DNA from: Schistocephalus solidus | Lineage: Eukaryota; Platyhelminthes; Cestoda; Diphyllobothriidea; Diphyllobothriidae | Direction: 5' to 3' | NCBI GenBank assembly: GCA_017591395.1 | Contig: WEDG01005400.1 | Coordinates: forward strand, 1-64,000 | Length of the DNA: 64,000 nucleotides | The notes under the pieces: model-generated | Databases searched by the model: none | Told to the model about the DNA's origin: nothing | Seen by the model: the letters and a program-made list of their open reading frames with translations, nothing else | Translations under genes and position numbers: made by a program | Shown: positions 24,501 to 36,830 of the stretch, piece by piece | Numbering within the stretch: position 1 is the stretch's first letter | Layout of the letters: every line of letters begins with the position of its first letter

Positions 24501-27500
24501 TTTTGCTGGGCATCTCTGAAAACTGAGATGGACGTTTAAGTACAGCACAGCTAAAGCTTGAGTACAGATATTACTCATGCTACCTGTCCTCCGAGCTAAG
24601 AAACGTTAGTTCGGTCTTTTCGTTTGGTTTTTCTAGTTACTTAATAAATAATCTCGTGAATGATGCAATCTGATATCTAAAGCAATAATATAAATAACTT
24701 TTAGATTTTAAACCATTTTTCTTGACCTTATGGTTTTACAATCAAGAATGAAGCTTCTTTGATCTTGTGGAAATCATTTTGCGAGGAAATATTTTATCAG
24801 GGATTCTATAAGATACATATGCAAAACAAATATATTCAACTGTCTCATATTGTTGGTAGTTTAAATACAGTGCAATGGTGCTCTGAAATTAACTTCATTC
24901 AGAGAATTGTGACGTGATTGCTACGAAGACTGCATCGCTCTATTTGCTGTATCAATTGACACAGCAATACAATAATAGAAAATGTAAACGAGGTTTAAAA
25001 AGAAAGTAATTTTGGAAAAATTATAATTTGCTATCTTCAGTCTATCTTACGTGGGTGTAAATATTTTTTTAAATATATAAATTAAGAGCCTTTCGAAATA
25101 TGGATGTGAGATTTTAACGTTAAATTTACAAACTAGGGTACTGTGAAATTATATCTTTGGGTACAAAACGGATGTAAATCCATATTATTTTAGAATGGAG
25201 TTAATGCGTTTATGTTATTTCGAAGTTAGTGCATTAATTGTAATTTTATGCCAACCTGAACGACGTTGATAAAGTTGGCAAAATACACTTTAACTTTGTA
25301 TTAGCAATGCTTAAAAAAATGTAATATATAATGTAATGTATAAAACCTTGAGAGGAAGAAGAATGGCCAATAATGTCTTGTTGCTTCGCTAATTATTCAA
25401 GGTTATCACTTTTGTTTCAAATAAATAAAAACGTTTTAACGCCATATTAACGTGGTCAACAGATTGGATGTATTCAGACTGTTTGCATACAGTTATCCGT
25501 TGTGAAAATAACAAACCCGTAATACGGCATTTCTAATGATGGGAAATATTAAATTTGTCTTGCGCACGTACAACCAAAAGCCATTGATGTTAAATGAGTC
25601 TGGCTCATATTGAGAGAAATAAATATTTAAGAACAATAATGTTAGCCGTTAGTCGTTATATACACATGCTTTTGTTTAATTCAGAAGAAGGTGTCAAAAA
25701 TATTGCAAAACATTTTGTACGGGAATGCAATTTGCGAATACGATAAAAATATTACCTTATTTGTTAGTTTCTGGAACCGGCTCACTTTTTGTCTACCAAC
25801 CAGTCTGGTTTTAACAGAAACTCAAATATAAGAAAGTTTGTTTCAGTGGGTGGTCCAAAATTCCTAAATAGTACTTATTAACTCCGAAACCAAGTAGTAT
25901 GTACTATCAAAACATTAATTTAAATTATTGCCCTTCGAGTTTGTAAGAACGGGTAATCGACTTTGGAGGTAATATTCTGTTACCATGAATAAAAGTCATT
26001 ATAAAATAATGGAAAGATAAGCGGAAATACATTAGAGTTGGTGATTGAATCAGGCGAAAACAATCTCAATGGTTTATTTAAATAGGACGTCAGTGCCTTT
26101 TATCTCTAGGGTAATATGCAAAGGTATATACAACTTCGAATCAATAAGCATTCAGTAAAGACGGTTCCGGGAGATAAATAAATTATGTTTTGGTTCACAT
26201 GTGGTAATGTAAACAGTTTGCATGCTCATCTGTCTTTCTGACTGGCTAGCAAAAAACGTTAAACCGACTCAGTAGCAGCTTACGCCACATAGCTACCAAT
26301 ATGCCTGGGAATTCGTTGATAACGTGACCCTTAATGGCAAGCTGACGTTTTTATTAGATGTGAATTCTCCTTTTAGAAACGTGTTGGACAAAGAAAAAGT
26401 CAACACTTTTCGTTATTTTCATAAAATTTCGCAAATATATAATGCAATAACCAAGATTATTCTAAATCCTATATCAAAAAGAAATTTTCACACAAAAACA
26501 CCGCAAGTGTGCAGTGTACCGCGATAAGGGTTATCATGATTAAATTTTAAGTTAATCTTAAATTTTATAATGTACATGTTTGAAACAAAACGTAGCATTG
26601 AATACCAAAAAGCCATTCATGTCAGTTGAAACGTCAACAAATGCTTCAATAAGGAATGTTTTCACTTATTTTACAACGATTCCATTCTCTTTCATAAACT
26701 TCATCATATTTACACGGAAAAAATCGTACGCTTTTGTTCAGCAAAAGTTGCTTACGATAGCGTGAACCTTAGTGGAATTCTTTCTCTTGTAATTAGACTG
26801 TGCTAGTGGGCATGAAGTGTCAATTGGTGATAAGGAATGACGACATGTTTCTCCACGATTGTGATATTTTGAGTAAAAAACTGACCAATACACAAATTTT
26901 TCACAAGACAAAATTGCTTTCTGCTCTCAATATGTCTGATGTTATGCTTCTTAGACTTTCAAACTCAAGTGAAGTTTCAGACAGAAAAGAATATCACTGA
27001 TAACGTACATTTCTCTATGTAACCTCAAATTAAGGTCATAAAATAAGAGAGTTGGATGTCTGTTTATTTAAATAAGGACACCACGATCTCGACAATATTT
27101 GGTTGTTGTACGTGCAGAAATGCTCATTTGAACGTGATCATCCATTGACAAGTGCATTCTTATCTCCGACCTTCAAATGGTAGATTTCTTAACTTAAAAA
27201 GCAATCGGAAAATGAACTGTAACCATGTCAATTAGAAATTCCCGTCTTGTGCCCCGGTGTCAACGCTTCCTAAAATTAAAGTTCTTTTGCTGGAAGATTA
27301 GACTCTTATAAAAACATGACGTAGGCCCTTGTACCTGGCGTTAATATTTCCGTTCCGTTTATAGGTGTACCTTGAAGAAGTATGTCGAATGTCTCGCAAC
27401 CGATTGCACATATAAAGTAATTGAAAATCGGTCACCACTGACAAGAATATCCAGTACTATGTGGTGAAACAAGGAAAGGTTTAAACCATCATAATTGTAG

Positions 27501-27714
27501 AGTTACATTTCACAAAACAATCGATGTGTTTGCGTAAAATATACAATTTGTTCATTTATGAACGTTCACTTATCACTAACGTAATGCATTAACTGCCAAC
27601 AGCTTCACACCAGTTAGTAGTATAAAGGCAAAAGAAAAGATTTCCAAAAAAGAAAATGGAAACCCAAATGGTCATTTCTGGCTCATTAACCGTCTTCAGT
27701 CAGTTATATCCAAC
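21516..27714. other. AT-rich intergenic stretch
   Basis: No gene could be supported. A perfect 8-base inverted repeat, ATTGAATG and CATTCAAT around a 7-base loop, lies at 22763-22785. Open frames are short, AT-driven and without motifs. Confidence 0.4.
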
Positions 27715-27800
27715 CCCATGTGATGCCGCAACCGAGGCTTGAAACAGCGACCAGTTGATTGGAAGCCAACGATCATACCATCAGAGGCTAATAAGCCAGG
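27715..27800 (-). repeat. tRNA-derived SINE head
   Basis: Read on the minus strand, the stretch looks like a decayed tRNA-related SINE promoter. There is an A-box-like TAGCCTCTGATGGTATGATC (27790-27771), an anticodon-arm-like TTGGCTTCCAATC, and a B-box-like GGTCGCTGTTTCAAGCC. The tail continues with GCGGCATCACATGGGG. The spacing between the boxes is right for a tRNA. It does not fold cleanly enough to call a functional tRNA gene. Confidence 0.42.
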
Positions 27801-30399
27801 ATATGTCATTCAGTTTACTCGGCCCGTTCTGCCTTGTTGTGCACTCTGGGTTTTTAAAATCATGGGTCTGTTATAGCTGGGTACGAGTACAATCTTGCTT
27901 TCCTTTGTCAGTTTTGTACTTTTGCATACGAAAGGAGCAAGTATGCAAGAACTATACTTTGCTGCAATGCTAACCAACATTTGTAATTCTGTTTTGATTT
28001 AAGAATGGTAACTTAAGTCAAATTGTGATAGGGATTGCATTAAGGAAAAATATCAAGACATTTCAAGCAAACAAATGGTACATTATTTTAAAAAAATAAC
28101 TTTTTTTGCTTCTTAAAGGAACATCACCAAATGAAAATTGACAACGTATTTATTGTTAAGGTTTTCCATTGATATTTAATGCCCTAAAGAAATACAATAA
28201 TGTTTTTGAGCAAACATAAGGAACAAAAATATTTCGAGTTCTGTGTGGATAAAAAGCGGGTATAAGGTTTAATTCTTTTAATCAAAGGAACCATATATTT
28301 CAGCGTTAAAACGTTTTTCTGATCCCTTATAAGCCGGAGACCACTCAGTCCTGGCATTTGATTTAAGGGTTTTCAGTCATAAAATTATATCACTTCCATA
28401 GAAATAATAATATGCATTCTTGTATGTAATAAATAAGGGAGTATATAGGGCTGATACAATTTGCAATGCGCAGGAGCTGTCCAATTTACTTGTTGAGTGT
28501 CATTTGCAGATGTTATTTTCTCTCAGATGAGTAGAATAAAAACTGTGTTTGCTTATGCTCCCTGAACAATACCTCCAGATTGTTAAGGCTTAAAAAATCT
28601 ATAGATAATGTACACTGAAATTGGTAATCTTTTATTGAGTGCAATTTATTCAAAGGCGAAGACGAAGTCAAAAGCAGACAGCCCACTTGTTCTGCAATAT
28701 CTCGCAATTACGCTGCAAGCTTAAATAAATTATAATTGCAGTTACGTATTGATTCCTCATTTAAAATGCGTTTGAAAATTTAAGTGACCATTGCAGGAAA
28801 TATCTCCTTGACTTTGCAGTGTACACGTCCCTTATTCCATGCAAAAGGGCTAATGGACGATTTCTGAATGCCGAAAAACTTACATATCCTTACCGATTTA
28901 GAGAACTATCCACCATACGGCTTTTGGCGGGTCCAGAGTTAGAGCTGTGAGGCCCAGTTAGTTGAGTATTCCCGTATCGTAATCGGTGAGCGCCCCAACA
29001 CCAGCCAGAGAGTATTTAGCTTATGCTTTTAAAAGACCTTTGCTGTTCAATTGTGACTGTTTGTTTATCTTTTAACTGAATAATTAAGGTAAAGTTAAAA
29101 AATGAATGCTTTCTTTAAATACGCATGTGAGAAGTTTACGCTCAAATAAACATTGCTGCAAACCTCTTTTGTCTGTTTTGTGCCAATAAGATGCCTGATA
29201 TTATTGTGTTACAAGGTAGGTAATTCACAAAACCTTCGAAGACAGTAGGAAATGTATAGTAAGCTTATGCTCACGTTTATACTATGGTGGTCCAGGTTGA
29301 TTTTTGAATGTTTTGCAGATATGTCAAAATAATGAGCGAACTAAAGTTTCAGAAAATGAGAAGCGAAGCATTTCCTATTGCTGCGTGAATGAACCAAGGT
29401 AGTTAGTTATGTTGGGAATAAACGGAACATTATTCTGAGTGATAAAGATGTGATGAGGATATTAAAGCTATGTATACCGCTTACACACAGCCATTCGTAT
29501 TGATGTCTAGAACTCAACAGTGCAGCATTCCTGCATTTTGTCAATAGAAAATTTGTTTTGTATGCATATAAACTAAAATAAAAATTGTTAAATGAAACAT
29601 ACGAAATCTTATGTGGGCGTCTATTTCTGAAACATGACTTTAATTAGTGGATGTTATTTTATGAGTCCAAACATCTTTACGATTTCAATGAAGTGAATTT
29701 GAGATGCTGGTGATAGCGCCAGATATTAAGTCACAAGCATTCAACGTACAACGTCCTTTTGTGAATCATCCTTTCATAACTTCCAGTATTTGTGGGGAAA
29801 GTAGTACTCAGAATCTATTATGCACGCCTTATATAGGCATTTAATTTAAAATTAAAGCCTTTTAATGATATGAAAACGCAAACAATTTTTTTGTAGTTAA
29901 TATTGCTATACGTTTTCATGAGTAAGGACAGCTACTTTGCATAAAGGTTTCATTTTATCATTAGGAAGGCACTAGACATTGACTTTACATATGTTTAAAA
30001 TATATCAAACAGTTGATGCGGCACAAATTTCAATACTGAATACCTCATAAGATAAGAATGACTCATTTAAATCGTACTCTTTAATGCATGCCCGTTTCTT
30101 CCATCCTAGATATGAGAAATGCACTGTTACATGTGATAGGAAAATGTCCAGTGGATAATCGTAAGCCCATACAGTTTCAGCTAGTGCCATACAACCATTA
30201 GGATACCTTTAAACACGTTGACAGTCTAAAAAACCTCAAACTGAAGGATAACTTTTACTCTTGTGGAAGTTTCATAAGCGGTCAAATACGTCTGAAAATG
30301 CATAGCATCTCGTCCAAAGCATAAAGCAATACCAGTGAATACGATCAAACAATCGTAAGTATAATATAGCTAGAATATACGATTCCTGTTTGGCAGCAC
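27801..30399. other. AT-rich intergenic stretch
   Basis: No gene or repeat family could be supported. A slightly GC-richer patch at 28910-29000 has no recognisable content. Confidence 0.4.
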
Positions 30400-30780
30400 C
30401 CACTATAGATAGTTAGATGGCTTAACTATGGGCTCGCCCATTGGCCCACTTCTAACGACTTCATTCATGGACAAAATGGAAGCTTTAAAACTTCGTCATC
30501 AGAAAAGGTCTCACACATTGTGGGCACTACGCGGATGATTTATTCATTGTTCTATCTGAAAATGATGACATTAATTCCCCAATCGATACCATTTATTCAA
30601 TGTATCCGCCAGTACAATTTTCTTTTGAAAAGAATAGTCATGATCAATCAATCCTCTAGACATGCTTGTGAATATTAGATCTGATGTGTTGGAGGATACC
30701 GTAACCCAGTCAAAGGCGTCCGCCATCTTCTATTTTTGTCACAACTGCGTGGGTACGATTCTTTCATACACTGCGTTGTA
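30400..30780 (+). mobile_element. Penelope-like reverse transcriptase fragment with YADD
   Basis: Plus-strand frames read LDGLTMGSPIGPLLTTSF, then FMDKMEALKL (about 30412-30490). After a shift they read HYADDLFIVLSENDDINS and YPPVQFSFEKNSHDQSI, and after another shift LDMLVNIRSDVLEDTVTQ. These are the RT palm motifs with both catalytic Asp residues in YADD (30528-30539) and the following primer-grip region. The frame breaks between MGSPIGP and YADD and again near 30660. Nothing before or after it forms a longer element, so it is a 5' and 3' truncated relic. It differs in wording from the other three RT-bearing fragments in the window, suggesting a separate family. Confidence 0.72.
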
Positions 30781-32099
30781 AAGTTATCAAAAAAATGCCT
30801 ACTGCCCATTATTTGACTTCGGAATGTCGAGGTTGGTAAGGTCATTTGACACCAATGGTTTTTGAATTTCCGACTTGCTCTAAGTTTAGTTAAGCGAAGA
30901 ACAACACTTATGACTTTTTCTTAATAATTTTTCTTGATGATCCCCTATGGGGTATCATAGCATATGACAGATTTTTATCCGTAGAATTTAGGTGGAGTAT
31001 CATTGGTTGTGCATAAGTTAACTCTAGTAAATCAGAAAAACGTGTTGAAAGATTAATTTTTAAAAAATGCGTGGATCGTGATAACCCGCAGGTGTGAGCG
31101 TATGCCCACTGAATGAGCATGTTGATATGTCAAAGCTGCAGAATTAAGGTTTCTTAAGTTATCGCACAGACGCCAATTGAATGCTTATTCTTTTAAATAA
31201 TTAGGCTGTCAACACCCCTTTTGCGGTTCATGTTCCACGTTAGCTAAACCTTAAGTGATATTATTTGAAGCCATTATCGAAAATTGGCGCAAACAATTCT
31301 CCGTTCTAACTGCAATCTGCACCCAAACGCATACTCTTCATAAATTTGTTTTATAATAAAAATCCCCCATTAATACCGATTACTTTCTCCTATAAAGAAT
31401 CTGGTCTGTGACGAAAATAATCGAGGCTGATTCAGCTCAATCTCCAACCACTTATGTAAATTTATTTCATAACTCTGGCTTCCAATGCAAGGGCACATGT
31501 CTGTTGAACGGACATCGCACTTTCTGGCAAGCTCTCGCGAGTTAAGATGGACGTCTGTTTGACTCAATTTTGTCAGTTCAGGGTGTTGATTGCGACTCGG
31601 TTGTGTAAATGCATCACAGCCAGTGCACCGAATTATGCCCTAATTTTCCATCATTTGCCTCCCTGCTGCCACCGATTTCGCCACATTTAAATCTCTGAAT
31701 TCCGGAATTTGTTTGACCGGGTGACTGAGGCTGATATGATACAGTTTACTCATGAGGGTGAAACTGCTATGCGTTACTGGATTATTATGCGTGGAAATAC
31801 TATTAAGGATGCATTCTGGTGGTGGAATTACATCTGGGCTCTCGGTCCGAAAACAATAATTATGTTACCTCAACATGCTTCTGTATAACAGTGACCAATA
31901 ACGCCTCCCATTCAATGAGCTTGATTGTCTTCTGGTCCGCTTATTGCTAATAGCGAGTCGTTATCTACTGAAACTTCATCCGTATTGGAAGCTTGAGGGA
32001 TAACTGCTTGGTCATCTGGCTCAACGCCATTAGCACTTAAAAATGGGTTTGCCTATTCACTCCCTGAATGGCTAATTGCTTTGGCTCAAAAAAGGTCTC
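30781..32099. other. Stretch without supported genes, possible element remains
   Basis: The first few hundred bases may hold decayed downstream parts of the RT fragment, but I find no endonuclease motif. The minus-strand frame 31567-31370 is open for 65 codons without recognisable motifs. Confidence 0.3.
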
Positions 32100-32960
32100 A
32101 TCACGAAATATAGGTTGTGAAAGACAGTATACTGGGGGCCCGAGAATCATGACTCAAACAACACGTGACTCACAAAGTTGTCACTTCTTGTGATAATGCC
32201 AACCTTATCGAACTTGGGTGTATGGCCGGGTGTTGTCGTATGAGCCGCAACCTGAGAATTGGCTTCATGTCCTCACACTGCTGCCGCATGTTTAGCAGCT
32301 TGCGTTCAGGGTAGTAGTCTGACGTTGGTGATCTGCACACAACTGCATTAGATCTGACAAACCGCTCCAGATGTATGTTCCCTGGACGTGGATCTCGTGG
32401 TCTCTTTATTTTTTCCCTTATTATTGTCTCTAGTTTGATTGCTAAACAACGAGCGGAGCAGGAAATGCGCTAAGGTGCCGTGAGTATCGATTCCTCACCG
32501 TGAATCTTACTTCCTATTTCTTCATCAGGGCATAATAGAACAGTCCGAGCCTGTCAGTGATGCAACACTGGAATTGTGTGCAATACCTGAGGAGGGGTGA
32601 AGTCTACGCCAAGGCAGCCGCTATGGATGGGCGCTTACTCTACATACCCGAGGCACTGGTTCCATGAGCCAACCTTTCCACCTTCTTGATGCAGTCCACT
32701 GTGGTTGGTAAATTTCAGCAGGAAATGTCGAGTTTCAATTCCGGTTATGTCCACCATGCGTCTTAAATTGTATTGCCGCTGATGTATTTTATATAGATGC
32801 GAAGGGTTCCCTCACCTACCACACTCTCTGATTCCAAAAACACATGGACCTCGGGACAGGAGATAGCAAAAAGACTGGAGGTATGATATAACACAGTTAT
32901 CTTGCGCAGAGTGAGCTTGAGCTAAATTTGCCATTCCACACTATGGGTAACTTTTGTAAT
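32100..32960. repeat. GC-richer dispersed-repeat-like block
   Basis: This block is distinctly richer in G and C than its surroundings and starts and ends abruptly in AT-rich DNA, as an inserted repeat would. No protein motif or terminal repeat is visible on either strand. The family is unknown. Confidence 0.3.
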
Positions 32961-34900
32961 GGGTTTTCATCCCTCATATTGCCTGATTTGACCTGATCTA
33001 GCCTCTTAGTGCATACAATGAATAAAGTGTGACCAGTTAGGGGGCTGTGAATGCAGAACACAGCATTATTCACTAGAAATCTACGATTTTTCTTGGATCA
33101 AAAATAGGCAACAACTTATATTACTAGCCTTCTATATGTCTCCCAAGTAAAACGCAGTATCTTCAGCATATATCATAGCCTCGATAACGGTCACTTGTAA
33201 GATGTCGCGTTTTGTACAAAATACTTGCAACCCCTGTTACTAAACAAAACTTTTCTTAAGGATTATACTGATCCCGAAATATCTTCTCTTCATAAAATAC
33301 ACCGTTTGTTAGACTGTGTCACCTTAAAACTAGGAGTGAACAGATGTACAGAACATAATGATGCCTGCCAAAGCTATTATTATTATTTACAAAGGTCAGC
33401 GTGGTATGTGGAAGGGCTAACCAACTGGCCACACATCCAAAATGACCAGTATTTCGCTGTCTCAACAAAGGTTGTTCTTAATTTCCCTTTCCCGAAAAGC
33501 CTTGCTCAGAAGACAAATACCAAATACCTTTCTGTGTGATTAAAAAAAGACACAAAAACAGTAACGCTCTGCAGAAGGAAACGTGGTCCTAAGCATAATT
33601 CCATTAAAAGAAATTATTCCCGTCCTCTAAATATATCCCATGCCCCTTCTTAAATATAACTATGCACATGACCCTATGCTACAACCTCACTTTGCAGGTA
33701 ACATTAACCCTAAATTGAATCCCTATCTTAACACCAACCATATCTCTAACCTTCGCACTCCTTTTAAACTTAACCCTTAAACTTCAAACAATTCTCACTA
33801 TTTTTCATAGAGTTTTTCGTAGGCGGTGTCTGTTCTCATTTCCTGTATGGAGAGTGCTATAGTTCATCCGCACGGGAAATATTACGAAATGGGAAGGGCG
33901 TTACGAGGCCGTTTTTATCTACCATAAGGTCACATTGGTTTTTGTAAGAACAGAAAACATTCCCTTACTAAACGTTCTTGATGTAAAATTAATGCAGTAC
34001 TATAACTAAAATCTCTTCAATCATGCGAAACAGAATATAGATTTTTTACTGCAACTGTTTTATGTAATCATTTGAATTTGCATAAAAAGTAATCACTATG
34101 TTCCATCAGTGTAGACTTCATAAGTACGATTGGTGTGCGATTTATTCTTATTTTATTATTATTTTCTTTATTATTATTCTTATTTATTCTTATTTTCCAT
34201 GGATTGAAAATTTAAAATATGCCGTATTAGATATTTTACAAGTTTTATAACATTTTCGTCGTCATTATCTAGCACATTCATACTGCTAGGCTAAAGGCTA
34301 AGAGTAAATGGTGATAAGAATGAGCGTCCTCAAAGTAAAACGCAGTAAAATCTTGTTCTGAAAAGTTAAAGCTCCGTATAGTTCAGTAAAGGTGTTCGAG
34401 CTAGCAAAATATTTGGTTGATCTGCGTGCATTAACTGAATAAATCATTTAAGACAAAAGATTTATCTGCCAAAAAAAGCAATTCCTAGTTGAAATGACGT
34501 CATCGTCACCAATCTGCTTGTGAGATATAGAAATCTCTGCTCATTACACATCCTAAAAATAACTCGAAAATGAACACATATCTTTCGGAAATTAAGCACG
34601 AGTTGGGCTTTATTACGGGGGCTCATTGACTTTGTTCACTGTTAATGACATAAAACTCTTAGTTTTCGTTCAGTTTATTATGCAAAAACAATAAACTCGG
34701 GTTGTGGTCCGCATAATAATTTGCCTCTCTCACATTTCCTATACATCAAACCACACATATACCATAATTAACAAACCATTTTCTCTTTTGAACTACCACT
34801 TTTCCTTGGTTTTCAATTTTTATTACATACCGTATTGCTTTCAAAACTGTGTTCGCAATTCAATTTGATAAAAGGTTGTTCATTCTAAAAATGTTGTACG
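32961..34900. other. AT-rich intergenic stretch
   Basis: A 104-codon plus-strand frame (33225-33539) is open but motif-free and within chance expectation for this composition. A run of loosely related AACCCTAA and CTTAACCC words at 33700-33785 is noted separately. An ATT/CTT microsatellite lies at 34141-34197. Confidence 0.4.
34141..34197. repeat. ATT-rich microsatellite
   Basis: Imperfect repeats of TTATT and ATT units with interspersed C run for about 57 bases. Confidence 0.7.
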
Positions 34901-35236
34901 TTGCTTTGTTCCAACGAACTAGCAATAAGTTGGGAATTTTGCAAAGATTTACGCATTTACCTTAAGGATGTTTATGATAGACTAAACTGCAAACGGACTT
35001 TTCAAATTAAATCTATGCTACTTAATATCTTATGTTATCTGCAATATACGAGCAAAGATTACAAGTATTTTTTGAAACTCAGTTTCCATCGTTTTGCTTT
35101 TAAAATTTCACTTACGTGGCAACTATATTATGCAAAAACTGATCTAAGCATATGTTTTAACTTTAAAATATTTGTGTTTGAACGTCAATTTTCACAAAAG
35201 TGTAAACATACTTTGTTTAAGGTGCCAATTTTTTGA
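34901..35236 (+). CDS. Unidentified 111-codon ORF, probably fortuitous
   Basis: Open frame rich in Lys, Phe, Leu and Tyr, with no recognised domain, signal peptide or membrane segment. Its codon use follows the AT-rich background. At this base composition a frame of this length is expected about once by chance in 64 kb on six frames, so I give it little weight. The next ORF starts 168 bases downstream on the same strand in the same frame class of low-complexity AT-rich sequence. Confidence 0.12.
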   Translation: MLCSNELAISWEFCKDLRIYLKDVYDRLNCKRTFQIKSMLLNILCYLQYTSKDYKYFLKLSFHRFAFKISLTWQLYYAKTDLSICFNFKIFVFERQFSQKCKHTLFKVPIF

Positions 35237-35403
35237 TAAGGTAAAATAAAAAACGGTCAAATTATTTTATTATTCTGTTGTGTGTAATGAAATGACAGAA
35301 AGGTTTTAAAAGTTATTTTGAAAGTTGAAATTTGTCCTATTTTCAAACAACTATATTACAATTAGTGTCAGGGTGGTAAAATTGGCGTTGAGACACTCAA
35401 ATA

Positions 35404-35778
35404 TTGCCTCTCTTAATGGAATGTAGCACACGACAACCGGCATTGATGGAAAAGTGTTCAATTAACGTGTCATACCATATTCTTAATGCACACATTTTCC
35501 TCAAAAGAATTGTGGGTTTTTTGGGTGAAAAAGATGGCTTCCGTTTAATTGCTGGTAACCATTTTATAATGCTTAACCCAAAGGATTTTACCAGAGATAA
35601 AGGTTTTACCTTACATTATAAGTGGGATGATGAAAATATGCTTGCAATTACATTTTCAAATATGTTTCAAGGGAAAGATTTAAAAATATATTTTCCTACT
35701 TTGCTGCTTCCACTTGCATTTAAAACTAAGACCGAGCGACACTTTCAATTTAATGCGAAGAGAGTGATAGTGAATTAA
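35404..35778 (+). CDS. Unidentified 124-codon ORF
   Basis: Open frame of 124 codons with mixed composition. Segments such as HIFLKRIVGFLGEKDGF and YKWDDENMLAITFSNMF look more protein-like than the neighbouring ORF, but I recognise no family. There is no clear splice site, signal peptide or partner gene. It may be an exon of an unknown gene, an old element ORF, or chance. Chance is realistic for this length in AT-rich DNA. Confidence 0.18.
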   Translation: MPLLMECSTRQPALMEKCSINVSYHILNAHIFLKRIVGFLGEKDGFRLIAGNHFIMLNPKDFTRDKGFTLHYKWDDENMLAITFSNMFQGKDLKIYFPTLLLPLAFKTKTERHFQFNAKRVIVN

Positions 35779-36509
35779 TTAGCTGAATTTTCACTTACTG
35801 TTATGCGTAATCTATCGTTCCTCAGAAACTAATGGCTGATTTCGAAAAAAATCGTTTTTTTTCTTAAAATATATAAGGCTGCGTATGTTAAATAAGTCAA
35901 AATGTATTTATTGAGCATATTTGCATCTCCACTATTGACAAATAGATAAGACATTTCTCGTTAAAAACTTGTAACGTGTTTGGTGCTATGAAAAACTGTG
36001 AATCCAGATTAGCGTTTTAGTTTTTTCTACAATTTTATGTCGCCAAAAACATTGTGTGGTCCTAACAAACATTATAGCCAATGGAAAATTGATCGGTAGA
36101 GCATAAGTTAGGTGATCAATTGTTATCGCCAACATCATTAAATTTGTGCTGTGTCATGCTAGTAAATTTGGTGGTGCGTCGTCCTGGAGGATACTTATGT
36201 CACACGAATTATCTAGCGCATTGTTTTCCAGATAAGCACGCGTTTCTTTGAGTTGCCTTTCTTATGCCTCATCTGTGATGCGCATATTTGGCCAAGACAA
36301 AATTTAATTTGACAATAAAAAAGACTCCATACTGCCATCCCTTATCTTCGACTGATATAATTTCGCTTATGGAAAATAAACGGGTTTTTCTTCATCAGCT
36401 TGCTATTGACCGGATTGCTTACACTTATAATAAGTAAAACATGTTTTATCGTAGGTAACTATTCTATCAAGTCACCGGATACACTTCAGAATGTTGATCC
36501 AGATTTATT
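35779..36509. other. Intergenic stretch
   Basis: No gene could be supported. The minus strand was checked for Tc1/mariner transposase motifs and none was convincing. Confidence 0.35.
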
Positions 36510-36830
36510 ATTTTTTTAGCTCGTGCGGAAAACATGCTTGAGCTTTCTTAAATTCCTCAATTACACCGGATGTGTTGACAGAGTTCAAATATTTGAAATT
36601 AGGTGTCTCAGCCATTTTCGGACTTGAAAACCATGCGGATTTGCAACAACTGGTTTCACAAGGGCAGTTTCAAGAGTGGATGGCTGTCCAATACGTTTTT
36701 AAACTTCTGGGCTTTCATTGACTCTGTGGAAATTCTGAAAGCACCTTCGTCCGGTCCGATCACTTGTAAACTCTTGTCCGCACGCTTTGTTGATATTTGC
36801 GGCTTTTTTTACAAGTATAATGGCTAAGTT
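36510..36830 (-). pseudogene. Cryptic coding-like segment, frames switching
   Basis: Minus-strand frames give a series of protein-like stretches that follow each other. First is ILVKKAANINKACGQ, then KSLQVIGPDEGAFRISTES and MKAQKFKNVLDSHPLLKLPL. After a shift comes VKPVVANPHGFQVRKW, and after another NSVNTSGVIEEFKKAQACF. Each is more protein-like than expected from the local AT-rich DNA, and they abut at single-base frame changes. I do not recognise the family. It could be a decayed retrogene, an element ORF or an exon with sequencing indels. No splice sites were confidently found. Confidence 0.28.

Noticed and set aside
27715..27800. Functional tRNA gene
   Set aside because: A-box and B-box remnants are present, but the arms do not pair well and no clean acceptor stem is visible. 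A SINE head fits better.
35780..36510. Tc1/mariner transposase on the minus strand
   Set aside because: No D,D,D/E motif or YSPDLAP-like text could be found, and no terminal inverted repeats.
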